The notes under the pieces are model-generated. The model was not told the DNA's origin. It did not search any database and saw only the letters and a list, made by a program, of their open reading frames with translations. From Nomia melanderi (taxonomy: Eukaryota > Arthropoda > Insecta > Hymenoptera > Halictidae): a DNA stretch of 64,000 bases. Where the stretch lies: contig NC_135003.1 in assembly GCF_051020985.1 (NCBI RefSeq), forward strand, positions 10,719,501 through 10,783,500. The letters are read 5' to 3'. Below, piece after piece: positions 25,611 through 38,831 of this stretch. The translations under genes and the position numbers were made by a program. Positions within the stretch are counted from its first letter, which is position 1. Each line of letters begins with the position of its first letter.

Positions 25611-28600
25611 TCTGCGGTTCCCTTCCCGTCGAGCGACCGCGGATCGTACGAGAGGATTGTCCGAGCGCTCCCGATTCTCGGCCGAAAATAGCCGCAGGAG
25701 TTTAATGGCGAGTGCTTTACACGATAACAAAACCTGGACACGAGCGATTGCGTGCGCGGTACGAGCGTCGAGTTCGAAACGTTTCCTTTCTCTCGCATCA
25801 TTGTCCAAGGTAGACACCGGCCACGGGCCCGCGCGATGACAAAGAATTCTGGCCGGGTCTCTTTGGCAGGGGGTTCAACGTGAAAAATCGTCGGATAATG
25901 CCCGGAGAATAAAATTGTGTAACGACCCGCTGCCGCCTCTAGATTCGGAATAAATTTCGCGTTACCAGTCGCTGCCGCATTGATTTATCGCCACTTTGGA
26001 TTCCCGGTACAGAATGAAACAGAAACGGTCGGATAGTTTTATTAACCCCCCGACGTATGATTTGTTCGGCGACCGAGCTCGTAAGATTATTTTAACGTTA
26101 ATAATGTTCTGGAAGGTGGAAGAGTTATGCGTTCGTTGCGCGTGACCCGCATTTGTACCGTTATTTTGCGTTCATTTCACTTTGATGGCAGCTGTGTTTT
26201 TTTTATTTAACGCGGAGCTTCCAGCTTGTGCCTTACTGGAGGCTTTGAGACAATCAGTTTACGTTCCTCCGCATATTTCGTGTTTCGTCGAATGAAAATT
26301 GCAGGGTACAACGGAAATTTCTGTTCAATTTAGCATGAAATCTTCATAATTTAATTGCTACCGATTTATATCGATCAATGTCTGCTACAGAGAGGAAACG
26401 AGAAACGGTTACGTAAAGAGAAAATCCGGAGAACATGGAATTTTCCATATTTTCGTGCATATTCCGGTACGCACACATATTCCCTGCGCGATTTCGTTTT
26501 CGAGAAAGCGGCCCGAATTACTTCGGTGCATGCACTTTACGAGGGCGTCTCACGCGGAACGCCGGTATGTCAGAAATGCACGTTTCATCACGTAAATTAC
26601 TGTAATTTAAAGCGTCGTTGCGTGTTCGAGCGTATTTACTTAGTTAACTCGGCTAATGCATTGTACGGGGCATTTTTCTCGTTCACCTGAGTTTCAATCG
26701 CACTTCCCTTGGAATCGGAGCTTCGCGTAAAGGAATTTCTGATTTTCTTGTTAGGGTAAGACGTGTTTTTACACTGGAAACATAACTGCCAGCAATAATC
26801 TATTCTCCAATAATACAACCTTTACTTCACACCATTATCCCATCGTTCGCATAACTAAAATATTTTCATTCGACATCAAACTTGCATCAATCCTATCAAT
26901 AAATTCAACAAAACCGATTATCGGTGATCTACCGCGTCAGCCAACACAGAGTAATCAGACAGGTATCGTGTTTGACAGGTTTTTTAGAGTATCAGTGATC
27001 GATACCAATCGTTCGGGCGGGACGCGAAGCACGCTAATTAAAACGGAAGCCGGGGAGAGCTTCCGAGTTTATCGGCGCGATCGTTTGCCTGGCGAACGGG
27101 AGCATCGGGCCACGGATCAACGACAAGAACGCGGCAAAAACGGGGAAACAACTGTATTCTCGCCGATGTTATCCGACCGGCGCGACGTCGGGTTCAACTA
27201 GTGTTTCCTGGATGCGAAACGTGTGACTCGCCCGTTCGCTCTCTCGAAATCATAAAATTGATAAAGTTACCGGAAAGTGGCAGCAGAACGGCGGCACGCA
27301 TCCTTCGCGGCGTAACACGCAAGTATAAAGGAAGGAAATGAAAAAAATAATAAGCGTAGCAACGGAAGTCCGTCTCGGGATCATCGACACTAGATAGCGG
27401 TCGCCGAGATGCACTCGTCGCGATAATGCTAGGCGTCGCGAGTTTCGCGGTACTTCGCGTTCACTCGTCCGGCGCTCATGTAAACGCGATCTCGCCATGC
27501 GAGTTCCATGCGAGCCTGCTTATGGAAACTTACGAGTGGCAACTTTGACACGTAATTCGCTCGGCGTGATAAGCGGATCGAGTTTTTCTGTACTGTACCG
27601 TGGGAAGTACCTGCGAACACTGCGAGCCTCGTTCCGACCGGTCTCGACGAAAGTCCACCCGGTTTGCGTGTCATAAAGATATTGCTTATATTTATGCAAA
27701 TTTCCGCTTCCCGATAAGTGTTTCATTAAATTAGAAACCGGGAGAAGTATGTTCTATTAACTTCGCTATGTAACGGTGGTTGGGATTTAATTACCAACGA
27801 TTAACGGCGAGGGATTCGTCAGCCTCTTAACGTACGATTCAAAGCGAATATTTGACGCGAGCGCTCTTTAATTTTCATTGAAACTTCGCAGACGACGGAA
27901 TAAAGCAATTCACGTTCTATCTAATTCAAATATAATTATCAAAGGAATAAACTTTCTTACTCGGCGGAATGAAATAGCAGTTACAGAGAGGATTCTGTTC
28001 AATTAAATCCTATTCTATGCACTTTGATGCTACGGTTAGAATAATCTTGGTACGATGCCCCGTATCGTATTGTATTATAAATACGGAAAAACCGCAGGCT
28101 ATCGGATACGTGCCAATAAAAAGAAGAGAAATACCGCATTCAACATTCATTACGCACGATTCTATTCAGCGCGGCCGTCGTGTAGCGTCACCGCGCGCTG
28201 TTATAGGGAACGAGCTCGCCAGGTATAATATCTGAGGTGAATCAAGGAAACACCGGAGCTCCGTGGGTTTTCACCTCGGCCACGCGATTCCAGGATTCCG
28301 GATTAATAATTTACCCCGGTCGTGTCGCGACAAAACATCGCTCCATGGAACACGATTCCGCCGGCGCGCGAGCGGCTCCGTGCGACATAATCGATGTTCC
28401 AGGCCGAGCAACGACCTTCGATTCCTCGCGTTCCATTTATCGCTGCAAGGATTACAATCCCGGTGAATTCATGCGTTCCGCCGATCGAAAGTAACCCGAG
28501 ACACCGCTTGAATTGGAATTAGCGTAAGAATTACATGGGAACCCGCGCCAGTACGTGCCGCATTCCGCGAATGGCGTTTCGTGTTGTTGGCATACCGAAC

Positions 28601-29872
28601 GTGGAATCTCTGATTCTACGCATAGCTTTTAGCAACACGTTCCAAGACGATTATGATTTGTGTATTTTTGTCGGAAGGCTGAGCGTAACGAATTAACGAA
28701 ACTCGTCGAAGACACGTCCACTTAGGGTCTTGGGGTATCTACTTATACTTCCCAGCATTCCGGTCGATGAGGTCGTTCCACTCGGTTCTCCTCTAGCCTG
28801 CTATTGAGACTAGTTCCATTGGAAATATACAAAATGAATAACCCAGGACATCACTTAGCTTCACTTCCGTCAATTTTCATCAGATTATTCATTGCATCGT
28901 TTTAATTTAGGAACGTTCAGCTGCCAATGCCTTCAAAGGTAAAATGTAATTTCCCCACACTTCAGCTTCACAAGACGTTCATTCCAATAATTTCTCAGCT
29001 AAACCCTTTGAAAATACTTGCAACGCGACGATTGAGGAATCCGATAACGAATCCAGTCGCGGCGAAGCCGTTTCTTTTCCGGTCACTTTAGTTCTGTACA
29101 TTTCATGGATGACTCTCGCATAAATTGCCATTGAGATCGGCATAGATGAAAAGCCGGGACAGTCTCGTCCCGGCAACATCAGTCGATTTCTTCCATTTGC
29201 AAATCAATCCGTTCGGCCCACTACCACTTTAAGGTTTCGTCTATGAGCGATTCTCACGGGGGGCGAGGATTACGGCCGGTCACGCCGCGTCGCGGGTGAG
29301 AGCAGTCGAGTGGCATGCAGCTGTCAAACCGAGGGGGTACTCGAGTGTTCACTGGAAATTATCGGACGACGGAATACGAATGCCGGATGATGCGCGGATG
29401 TATCGCTTTTCGCGGGGATTGAGCGCGAGCTCTTCCAGAGATATTTTATTCAAGACGTTGCCCCGTATTGCCTCGGAATCGTAAGCGGCCCAGCCACGGA
29501 CTTGTTACAGATGAAGACAATTACCCCGGGTGGAACGGAGCCGGCGAAGCCAAAGGGTGGGACCGGGAGGTCGAGAGAACAGCAAGAAAAACGAAAGAGA
29601 GGAGACGGCCAGAGCAAAAAGTTTCATGAATATCAAGAAGCCCGTGGCTACAAATTTCATGGTAACCTAGATTCAAGGGAATACGTCCTATCACTCCTGC
29701 ACCGCGTATCATACCCGACCCTGACGATACCACGATGACTCCGCGTTTCTTAATCAGCACGCTCGGACGTGACCGATCCTTGCACACTGACAGGTTCCTG
29801 GATCACTCATCGGATGTAGGGATTGTTTGAAAAAGAATCGCGAATTTGATTGAGGACGGGAATGTAGAGTTT
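25611..29872. other. Non-coding, presumed intron (apart from repeat copy B)
   Basis: No exon recognised. Frames of 60-115 codons are present on both strands with no domains. AT-rich from 26160 to 26950 and 27720 to 28100. Confidence 0.4.
27186..27302 (+). repeat. Dispersed repeat copy B
   Basis: CGTCGGGTTC at 27186, GCGAAACGTG, the identical 19-mer GAAATCATAAAATTGATAA at 27246-27264, and GGCACGCATCC at its end. It lies about 1.67 kb from copy A in the same orientation. The segment between the 19-mer and GCACGCATC is longer than in copy A. Confidence 0.55.
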
Positions 29873-30092
29873 TTAACCCTTCGGCAGTATGAACCTTTCG
29901 CGGTCAAACTTGGTATTTCATTGTTGTGAGTTTTGTAAAAATCTGAGAACATTGTAAGATACTTATTGTATCTCCTAATGTAAGTACAAACGGCACTTCA
30001 GCCGAATCTTCATATCATTTTGCAATTAAAATTGAACATCGAGGTGAAGTTACGAAGAAATGATCTAATGGTTCATATTTCCGATAAACAGA
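29873..30092. mobile_element. Possible degenerate piggyBac-type MITE
   Basis: Begins TTAACCCTTCGGCAGTATG, matching the TTAACCCTT start of the two better elements. An internal inverted match exists: TCGGCAGTATGAACC near the start against TCGGAAATATGAACC read on the minus strand at about 30070-30084, 12 of 15 bases. The right TTAA end is not recognisable. Its length of about 220 bp resembles the other two (234 and 240 bp). Confidence 0.35.
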
Positions 30093-33000
30093 TGGAGAGA
30101 TTCAAGTATTTGTAGCGAACGCTAACAAACAATTTCTATTTCCGTGAATTAAACTTTAAAAACTGAAAGGACTCAACGGTCTGTTTATTCATTAGTTGGA
30201 TATACATGGGGTTACTCGGGGTAGTATTTTCAACCTAGGATACAGAGTATTTTTTCAAATGGTCCTCATCATCCTCCACTCCAGATGCACGAACTCACGT
30301 ATCCCTCGCGCGGCCACCCACGCGCAAACATGCGTATTTCCCCAAAACTGAAGAGGTATCCATAAAACTGAAGCAACACTCGAGACCAAGGAAACTCTTC
30401 AGGATTAGCCTCCCTCCATCAAGATGGGACACTTCAGAAACTTCCCAAGCCTATTTTCTAGACCACCCAATGCGAGAATTCATTATGCGGTGTCCCATGT
30501 GTAGACAAGATAAAAATGTACCTGCGTGTTCACGAGAGTTCTAATCGCCGCATCCTAATTCGAACGTTTCTCTTCAATTCCTCGTAACAACGTAGAGCAA
30601 ATTAAGGTTCAGAATTATTACCTAGTTGATAAGATTGACGATTGAACACAATTGCATACATTGCGAGTGTTATCTTATTAATTAGTCTCTGCGGAAAGAT
30701 AGAAGCTGAAAGAAAATTAAATTTCAGAACTTCTTGTTTGTAGTCGTAATTTCCCAACAGTTATTTTTAATGTTATTCGTGGTCGCATGCCTCGAGTTTA
30801 TTCCGAGCCGGCTTTTCGTGTAACTCGCTTCCTCGCGATGTTCCACTTTAGCTGACGGGAACTCGAATGAGCAAGATACATACAAATCTCAAACGAACCA
30901 AGGCAGCGCAGCATGGTCGACCGCTAGAGCAGTAGCAGTTTTCGTGTTTATTCATTAAAACAAAAGAAAACAGCTCTAATGTCACCTGTCAACACAAACG
31001 AAAAAATTCATTAGCCAACCGCATGTTAATACTACAACCCCACATCGATCAAACAACCTCACTTAAGATCCTACAAATCGTGTAACTTATTCAAAAGAAC
31101 ATAAGTCATTCATTTCAATTGTCCGATAATTCGAAAGATAACGTTTCCCTGGTCACAAATTGAACATAGTTCCCCGAACTGAATCCCACTCTCCACTGCG
31201 ATCGAAGAGGGCCCCGCGACGCTCTTCTCTTTTCTCGCTCAAAGGCAGACTCCCGGTTGCGATAGGATCGTTTAGCGCACGTGAAACGGTGCGTGCACGT
31301 AGCGGCGGTCCGCGCATTCATTTGGACAATTTAGTCGGGCACGGAGAGAAAACAATCGGGGATCGGGATCGGAGTCGAGTTTGGGCTCACAAAGGGCGAG
31401 CAAACGACGGTCGCACGGAGAGATTGCGGACTCCGGAGGCCACCTCTGGGCGAGAGAAGGTGGAAACCGGTGGAGGATTCTGTCGAAAGGGTCCGTGCCC
31501 AGAAACCTCAGGTTGAAGCGGGACGAACGACGCCGTAAGATCCAAGGGAAGAAAAAAAATTGAAGGAGGACGAAGAGAATACGGGACGAGCGGAGGAAGG
31601 AAGACGAAAAGTCGACGAAGATGGGACCCGTTATGGAGATGAGAGGGGTCCCCGGCGGACAATGGCTTTCGGGGCCGGGCCCACTGAATTCATAATCCTC
31701 ATTCCTACGGGCGCGCGGCCGCCCCGAGGCCGCACAATGATCCAAATATGTTTTCTGTATAACAAAACGCTTTTATAAATGTTTATCATCAATTTAAATA
31801 TTATCTGATGCCGGCGGTTATATTTCGCCGTGAAACTGGGGGCCCGCGCGCAGATCGACCGCTTCCCCCGCCAACCCTTTCCACTGTCTTTCCGCGGCAG
31901 AACAGATGAGGAATGGCTTCAGAAATTTTTCACTGCCTACCGCAGAGACCGCCTTCGCGTCTTTCAGCTCTCTCGCCTCATACCACCGAGTCCCCGCCGA
32001 CGACTTCTTCTTTCTCGACCGGCTCCCTCCCTCGTCCCACACCCCTATATCCACCGCTGAAGGAAGTTACGAATGAATTAGACCGGAGAAGAGCAAACTC
32101 TTCGATCCGCGAGCCGACGAACGCCGGACTTTTTAACCCGTTGGCCCCCTCCGACTCTTTCTCGGTGTTCTTTGTGCGAACTCTTTCATATTAATCTTCG
32201 CGGCTATCGATACCGAATATCGCGCCCGTCGAGTCCCGTGACGGACGACAATAGGGGAGAAAACTGTCCTATCCATACGCGCGACTGCCGCGGATTCAAT
32301 ACCGGGTTCGTATCGGTCTCGATCGTCTTTCTCGCCGACCGCAAGGGTCGCCGACTGTTTTGGATAGAAACGACACGCAACGATCGCGCGACGTCTCCCG
32401 GAGAATGAATTTTATTCTTCAATGTGTCCGCAACAGAATTCCGATTGTGGCGTCAGATTTGTTTTACTGTAATTTGTGGGGACGCGAAGGGGTCTTACTT
32501 TCATGCTGAAATACTGCAGTACCCTGTAGAATATAGTATAGGTTTGAAAGTTTTAAGCATAACGCGGTCAGAAGGAAAAGGTCATTGTTCAGCTGTTAGA
32601 ATCGTGGTCGATACGTTGCGAGTAGTTTCTAAGACCTTGCAAATAATTAGCTCTAATACATTATATTCTATTATTTATTACACTCTTAACCGTACATCTA
32701 CAATATCAATATCAACAAAACGATTTAACAATAACTGAGCCGTAAGCCATCACCGCGAGTCTCTCTCGTCATCGTATCATAAGCGCTTAAGCAATGACGG
32801 TGATTATTATTCCGCCTCGAGGTTAATGTCACAGAACATACCATTTTTCTTTCTCGATGATAGCTGCGAGTCGGCTGGCGGCGCGCGGGATATTAAATAC
32901 GACTGGCGTGATTTACGAGCGCGAAACAGTTTCCGTGGATTTTCTATCGGTGCGGTACTTACACCGATAATTTACGGACGCGCGCAATTATAGCGAAATT

Positions 33001-36000
33001 ATCAACGGGGCACGAGTCCGGGACTCGGGGTGGGGGATGATGGCGTGGGCCGCTCGTTACGCGATAGTCCGGCGAAATTGGAGCCGCGATTATCTCCCGG
33101 GTTTCGAGGTTTGAATTTTAAACGAGCCGGGAGTCCGGCCGGAATGGCAGTTCGCCGGTACGTGCGTGTACAACTTTTAACCGTGGTCCCCTGTTATCTA
33201 ATTAAGTCCCGACTTGTCACGGGGACTAATATACGAACTAATGCGGGATCGCTGTTTAGAATTACTTACGGTAACTTGTTTTCCGACCGGGATTACCCGG
33301 GAGTGGCGGAGATTTGCATTTTAAAGTCCCGCCACCTCGACGACTCGGCGTGAAACGTTTGATAGTTGACGGTGTAACGCGACAATTCCACCCAGTAAAA
33401 ATCGTCCTCTCGCGATGAGCTTTCGCGAAACTTTTTCAACTTTCATGAAATCCTCCCCGTGTTCTCCTATTTCCCTTTGTCTCGCGAGAGATAGCGGTGT
33501 GTAGCATTACGAATGAAGAGACTGACTGTAAATGTGAGACCAATGAGCATCGAGTTTTTCATGCGACATCGTCACGTTGTGAGCTATTGCCTTACTTGAT
33601 GTATAAATACGTTTCTACATTTACTTTATGCTTAGATATTTTATTTTTGAACATACAAAAGTTTTCATACAGAGTTTTGCGCCGAATACCATTTATCCTA
33701 CGAAATTCGTTGAACACCGTAACACTGCGAATCTATTGAATCCGCCTCCCAAGGCTCTCCTTTCGTAGCTACGCGCTAGAGGAATAATCGAGGCAGCGTC
33801 ACCGGACTCGCCGTTGACGCATCGATCGAACGGGATCATAATCCCGCGGAAAGATCTTATTAGGCGGCGGGCAATAACGATAGGACCGCCGATAAAATCG
33901 AACGATCAAGCGGCGTTGTTCCGCGCGAATGAACCACTGTACGCGGATGTCCCCTGCTCGCAGAACGATAACGATCGAAGATCCAATTGCGTGGCACGGA
34001 TAGGGCGCTCTAGGAAAATGGATTCACGGGCGGAGACGTCGTAACGCGAAACATCCCTGGAAAACAAGCGGCGTTGGGAGGGGTGACTGACGTCGCTGGA
34101 AGGAATCGAATAAATTAATACTTAATCAGGAAAAGGGGCGAAAGGAGGGAGAAGGGGGAATGGGAAGGGAGAGGAATTTACGACGAGCGGACGTTTCGCG
34201 TTTCCACGATAATATCCTCGGGTGTCTCGTGATTAATGCAGCCGCTCGGTGAAAAGGCGGGCTTACGCGAGGATCGACTCGTCATCCAGAAAAACTGGCT
34301 GCACGGGACGGAAAGAATAATGGAGTCGCGCACTGATGACTCCTTTCGAAGTAAACCTCGGCGTCGCGGCGACGACCGCGAAGACGGCGACGCGGGCGTC
34401 GACGGGAACGCGGCGCTCTTCGTGGGAAGGTTCGTGGGGACACTAGCCACCGTGTAATATGGAATATCCTTCGTCCAATGCACGCTCGTTGCGACAAGGA
34501 TCTCCGCGTTTGCATCGCCGTCCGGAGTTCGGCTCCTTGGAGCGTAACACCGGTGCAGCGTATCAAGCGTCGCGCCGAGAAATTTAGTATGCAGCCGTCT
34601 GGGCGCGGGCAAGACGATCGCCGAGCACGATCACAGGACCGAGGAACCGTTCCAACTAGGAATTTTGCGAGTAATGGTCGCTTGTCCGAACCAATTTCTT
34701 TTCGTTGGGACTCCTGCAATGGAATTGGAGATTTTTGGGGTCACGAGGATTCAGGACGTTTTTCATCTCTGGTTAGCTAGTCCTTTGGACGAGGATGTCT
34801 GGGCTTGGTCTTCTATTATGTAAGATTGAAACAATAACTTCGATTGCCTGGAATGTGTCCATAATCACTTCAGATACAGAAAATTTTGCTTATAATAATT
34901 ATGTGATACTGTATTCTAACATTTCCATAATTTTTATATGGAGTAATCGGGAGTTCTAGTTACATTTATTCGATTGTTTCCAACGTCTTTTGTATAATAT
35001 ATTTCGATTTATTTAGAAAGTGTCGATAATCCCGAACACACAGCAGTAAAATCCAAAACCGACAATCCAGCACGCAAACTGTTTAAAGACCTTATCCCCG
35101 GTCATTTCACCGACGACGATGATAAATCCAGATACACGAAGATTGGGAAGGACACCATGAATCTGTATCGCTCGGTCGTATCCTCGAAGAGCTACAACCG
35201 TCGGCGACGATGTAGATGCTTGTACACCCGAGTCTCCTCTTTCCCCATTTACATTCTGATCCTACGCCGATCGAGACTGAAGATCTCCGAAAGCACCGGC
35301 CCGGTTAATTCGAGCATGCGTTCATCTCGCCACACCTCGCCGATCGGCGGGGACGAGTTTCACGGAAAGACAGACGTGCAGCCGAAGAATGTTACGGCCA
35401 GTGGAGAAGAGAAGAGGGAAACGAACGTGTCGAGGAAACGCGAGAGGCCAGTATCTTCTTCTACTTTGTGTCCAGGGATAGAAGGGAGCGGTGATCCGTG
35501 CGTCAACACGCATCAGCCGCGCAGGTAACGTTAACGGCCGGTGTCAAAAGAGCGCGAACCATAAAAAGGGAAAAAGGAAGAGGCCCGAAAAGACCGTGGG
35601 GAGGTGAAAGTGGCGGGAATCGGAGCCCTCGGTGGATTACGAGCGAGATCACCGAAGGCGATAGCGCGTGGAACGCCTGACGTGTCTGACTGTTGCGGGT
35701 CCTGGTCGACGAATAAAATTAAAACATTCGACGGCCCGTGATCATCCGCGGCCAGATTCTTTCACGGATAATCCGCTCGAAGTCGATTTCACGCTAGACT
35801 TGCCGAAACCGCGGAAACAAGGTCTGTTTCCAAGCTGCATCCTCTAAGCCGGGAGACGTCGCGTGAAAAATGCTTCAAGGAGTCCTCTGAATTTAATTAC
35901 TGCCGACCGGTATAATAAATTCATTGGACCTGGCGGTGTTACCTATCCACGAGGATATCTTCTCTCATCCTTGCTGTTCCGTTTCGACCGAGTCGTCTTC

Positions 36001-38171
36001 GCAACGTGGATACGTGTGCTTCGGTCGGGCGCGCGTCACGTGTCACGGCCAATAAAGTCACGTGTACCCCGCCGATTTGCATATTACAGCTGTCGTAAGT
36101 CCCGTCCGCGATATAAATTTTCGCCTTCGCTTTCGGACGGTCTGACACAACGATTCCCGACCGGTAACGAGAGAAATGGGCGGAGGAGGAGAGGGCCGGA
36201 GGAGCGACGGACCTACCCTTGCTTGCCGGACGCGCGGTACAAGCGTGCGGGCCGCGGGAAAAATAAAACCGCGCCCCGTCGAAGGACGGTCTCCGGTGTC
36301 ACTTCGAGGATAAATATTAGTAGCAGGTTTCGCGGGATCCGGCCCAGTCAGCCGTGAAAACACGGACGACGGGAGGTTGCGAGAGGGATGTATCTGGGAA
36401 TTCTTTGCGGCCAGGACAGAGACCTCGGGTTTCGCGAGGAAACGAAACGACCTGACAGCGCTACGGGGACCGTGAATCGTCCGGGTTAAATAATGCTGTT
36501 TTTTCTTCTTCTTCCCCGGTCTTTTCTTCCCTTCTTCTCGTCGCGTCCCGCTCGCTTCGCGTGTTGACGCTTCGACGACCGATCGTGATTTCACGCTTCT
36601 CGGGGAGACGTTGCTGGGCAACCGTCCGATGCGATTTGTCATTCGCTCTGCGACCACCGTTCTCGGACATTCGAGATTTATTTCGTTCGATTGTTACTGT
36701 ATTTATTCGGTTTATGGATGTTTAAATGTTCGCGGAGACGGCTGTATTATTTATTTAGCTTTTGGAAAGTAGTTACTGGGAAGTAAAGTTTGAACTATTT
36801 AAATATAGTATAGCCTTTAATTCCATAAGTGGGCTGTTAACTGTATTAATTATGAATACGTTTCTAACGGGTGTATAAATTAAGAATAGATGGTACTCGC
36901 TGTTGCAGATGATTAATCATTGAAGCACAACCGTGTTTATACATCGAGTTTCGATGTAAAATTATAGACGTAACAACTCCCATTTTCATAATTAAACCTC
37001 TACAATTATAAGGTAAAGTATCATTACCGTCGGACGTTTTTAGCTCTCCAAAACCGAGCGCAATTTATATTAACCGCCTATTACAGTTTTCCATCTCGAC
37101 CTGTCTCGCGTCATTCAAACGTTCGTATATTCAGGAGGAAAATCCGCGATCCTTAACAAACGAAAACCGTTTTTCCACGGTTAATATCGCCAGAATTACG
37201 CAAGCATCGCGTCGGTTCAAAAAGTAAACTGGTTAAATCGTTTTTCAAATCCCAGACCAGTTCGCCGATGAAAACATTAGCACAAATACGATCGTTAACA
37301 GACCCGCTCGACGTGTATGCAACTCTTTACAATCGCAACTTCAGCCTGATCTCGAATTCCCAACGACAAGCGACGTCCGTTGAAACCCGACTCCCTTAAT
37401 CACGCAATAAATATTAAAAGGTAACGATTTTCTAACTTCTTTCCAGCATTTTTCTCTGTTCCCGTCAACAGAACAACGTTGCACCGGGAATATCTTATCC
37501 GTGAAAAAACGAAGCACGGACCGGAATGTATCTCGGTAACTAATAATTGACAACGGCGTTCACATATTTCTCTCGTCGTGACATGTCTTTCTCCGCGGTT
37601 TTTCGCGGGCGGAGTAGGTCATAAATTCAAAACATCCAAGGATACACGCAGAGAGCACGCGTGACGCAAATTACAGCGGCTGAGTCGCGCGAGCGGCTCG
37701 TCTATCGGGTTTTTCGAAGAACTGCTCTGATGCGCTCCTGTTTTATAGACCACGGAGCACCTCGTGTCTCAAAGTAATTAGAAATTGTTTCCTGTTTCGC
37801 GAGCGCATCGTATCGCGTGAGCAAAGTCTCGTCGAGTTTCGTCGAGGCCGCGTCGCGTCGGCGCGTCGTCACGTTGCGAATCCGGGCGCCGGTAATTAAC
37901 GTCTCGGTCGTATTGTAATTTATTAATAACGCGCAAGCTTACTTAGCGGCGTTCCACGCGAATACGAGGATCTCCGGCAGCCCGTCGCTCGGCCCATTAT
38001 ACCCGTGATGCTCTGCGCCGCCGCCGTCGGCCCCGTTGCGGTATTTTACCTGGGACCGGAACGGTTATTAATTCCGCTTCGCAATCCCCCACGGTGGTGA
38101 CGCGACCCCGTATACTAAGACCGCGATACGCGTCAGCGGCGCGTTTTGTCTTTCCACCCCTTCACGGGACG
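30093..38171. other. Non-coding, presumed intron
   Basis: No exon recognised. Contains an inverted pair of ATGGGACAC (30424-30432) and GTGTCCCAT (30490-30498). GC-rich purine-biased blocks occur at 31160-31780 and 34100-34780, and a GC-rich block open on both strands for 164 and 199 codons lies at 35863-36657. AT-rich at 36680-37150. Confidence 0.4.
36498..36540 (+). repeat. Pyrimidine-rich (TTC)n-like tract
   Basis: Mostly T and C on the plus strand with one GG interruption. On the minus strand it is a purine run, so it is not a polypyrimidine tract for the minus-strand gene. Confidence 0.75.
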
Positions 38172-38310
38172 CTACACCTAATAGAACAACCCTCGAAATG
38201 GAGACGTCCGATTGGTGGATACTGACCATCGTTCACCCTCATCGTCCCTGAAAATTTCATTCCACGCGCAGGAAAGGTTCTCTCCTGTGACGAACTCGTA
38301 GCGACTTCCA
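38172..38310. repeat. Diverged direct duplication, copy 1
   Basis: Shares with 38693-38831 the ordered blocks AGAACA..CCCT, ATCGTTCACCC, TCGTCCC, GAAAATTTCATTCC, TTCTC and ACGAACTC, with roughly three quarters of bases alike and very few indels. On the minus strand this copy lies inside an 81-codon open frame and reads E-F-V-T-G-E ... N-E-I-F-R-D-D-E-G-E-R. Confidence 0.75.
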
Positions 38311-38692
38311 CTGTGTTTCGTCTTCCCACGGGAGGTTATGTCAATATAGACAACCTTCGTGTAGCATGACGTTGCTACAGCATGGTTCGAGAATTGGGAG
38401 TAGTATGTAATACCTTTGACCAATTATTCTTTTAATAAAGATGATTAGTTATGGAATGAATATAGTATAGTTTCTTAGGACTGTAGTCTAACTCTATCTT
38501 TTTGCCTGTATAATGTATAATACGAGATATGACAGTTTTTAGGTAAATGTGTATTTATACACTATATATTAAAACAGATACTTTTGTTGTTTATTTTTAC
38601 TGCAGCTTCGAAGCCCGTATGCAGGAGCCTCTGATTGGTTACTTGTTTCGTATAATATTGTCTAGGAATCTCACGACCGTATTACATGGGGA

Positions 38693-38831
38693 CTACCCGT
38701 AGAACACCCTTCGATGTCGTGATGTCCGAGTTCCGGGGGTGTTGACTATCGTTCACCCCTCCTCGTCCCAGAAAATTTCATTCCGCACGCGAGAAGCGGT
38801 TTCTCCCGCAACGAACTCTTGGCAGCCTTCC
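38693..38831. repeat. Diverged direct duplication, copy 2
   Basis: Same orientation as copy 1, 521 bases further on. On the minus strand it reads E-F-V-A-G-E ... N-E-I-F-W-D-E-E-G and then a stop, in the same relative frame as copy 1. The 382 bp between the copies is AT-rich and resembles neither. The pair could be two insertions of an old element, a local duplication, or the terminal repeats of a small degenerate element. Confidence 0.75.

Noticed and set aside
36058..36657. 199-codon minus-strand open frame on the same strand as the DOMON exon
   Set aside because: Arg/Ser/Pro-rich, opposite strand open for 164 codons in the same place, no resemblance to any copper monooxygenase segment.
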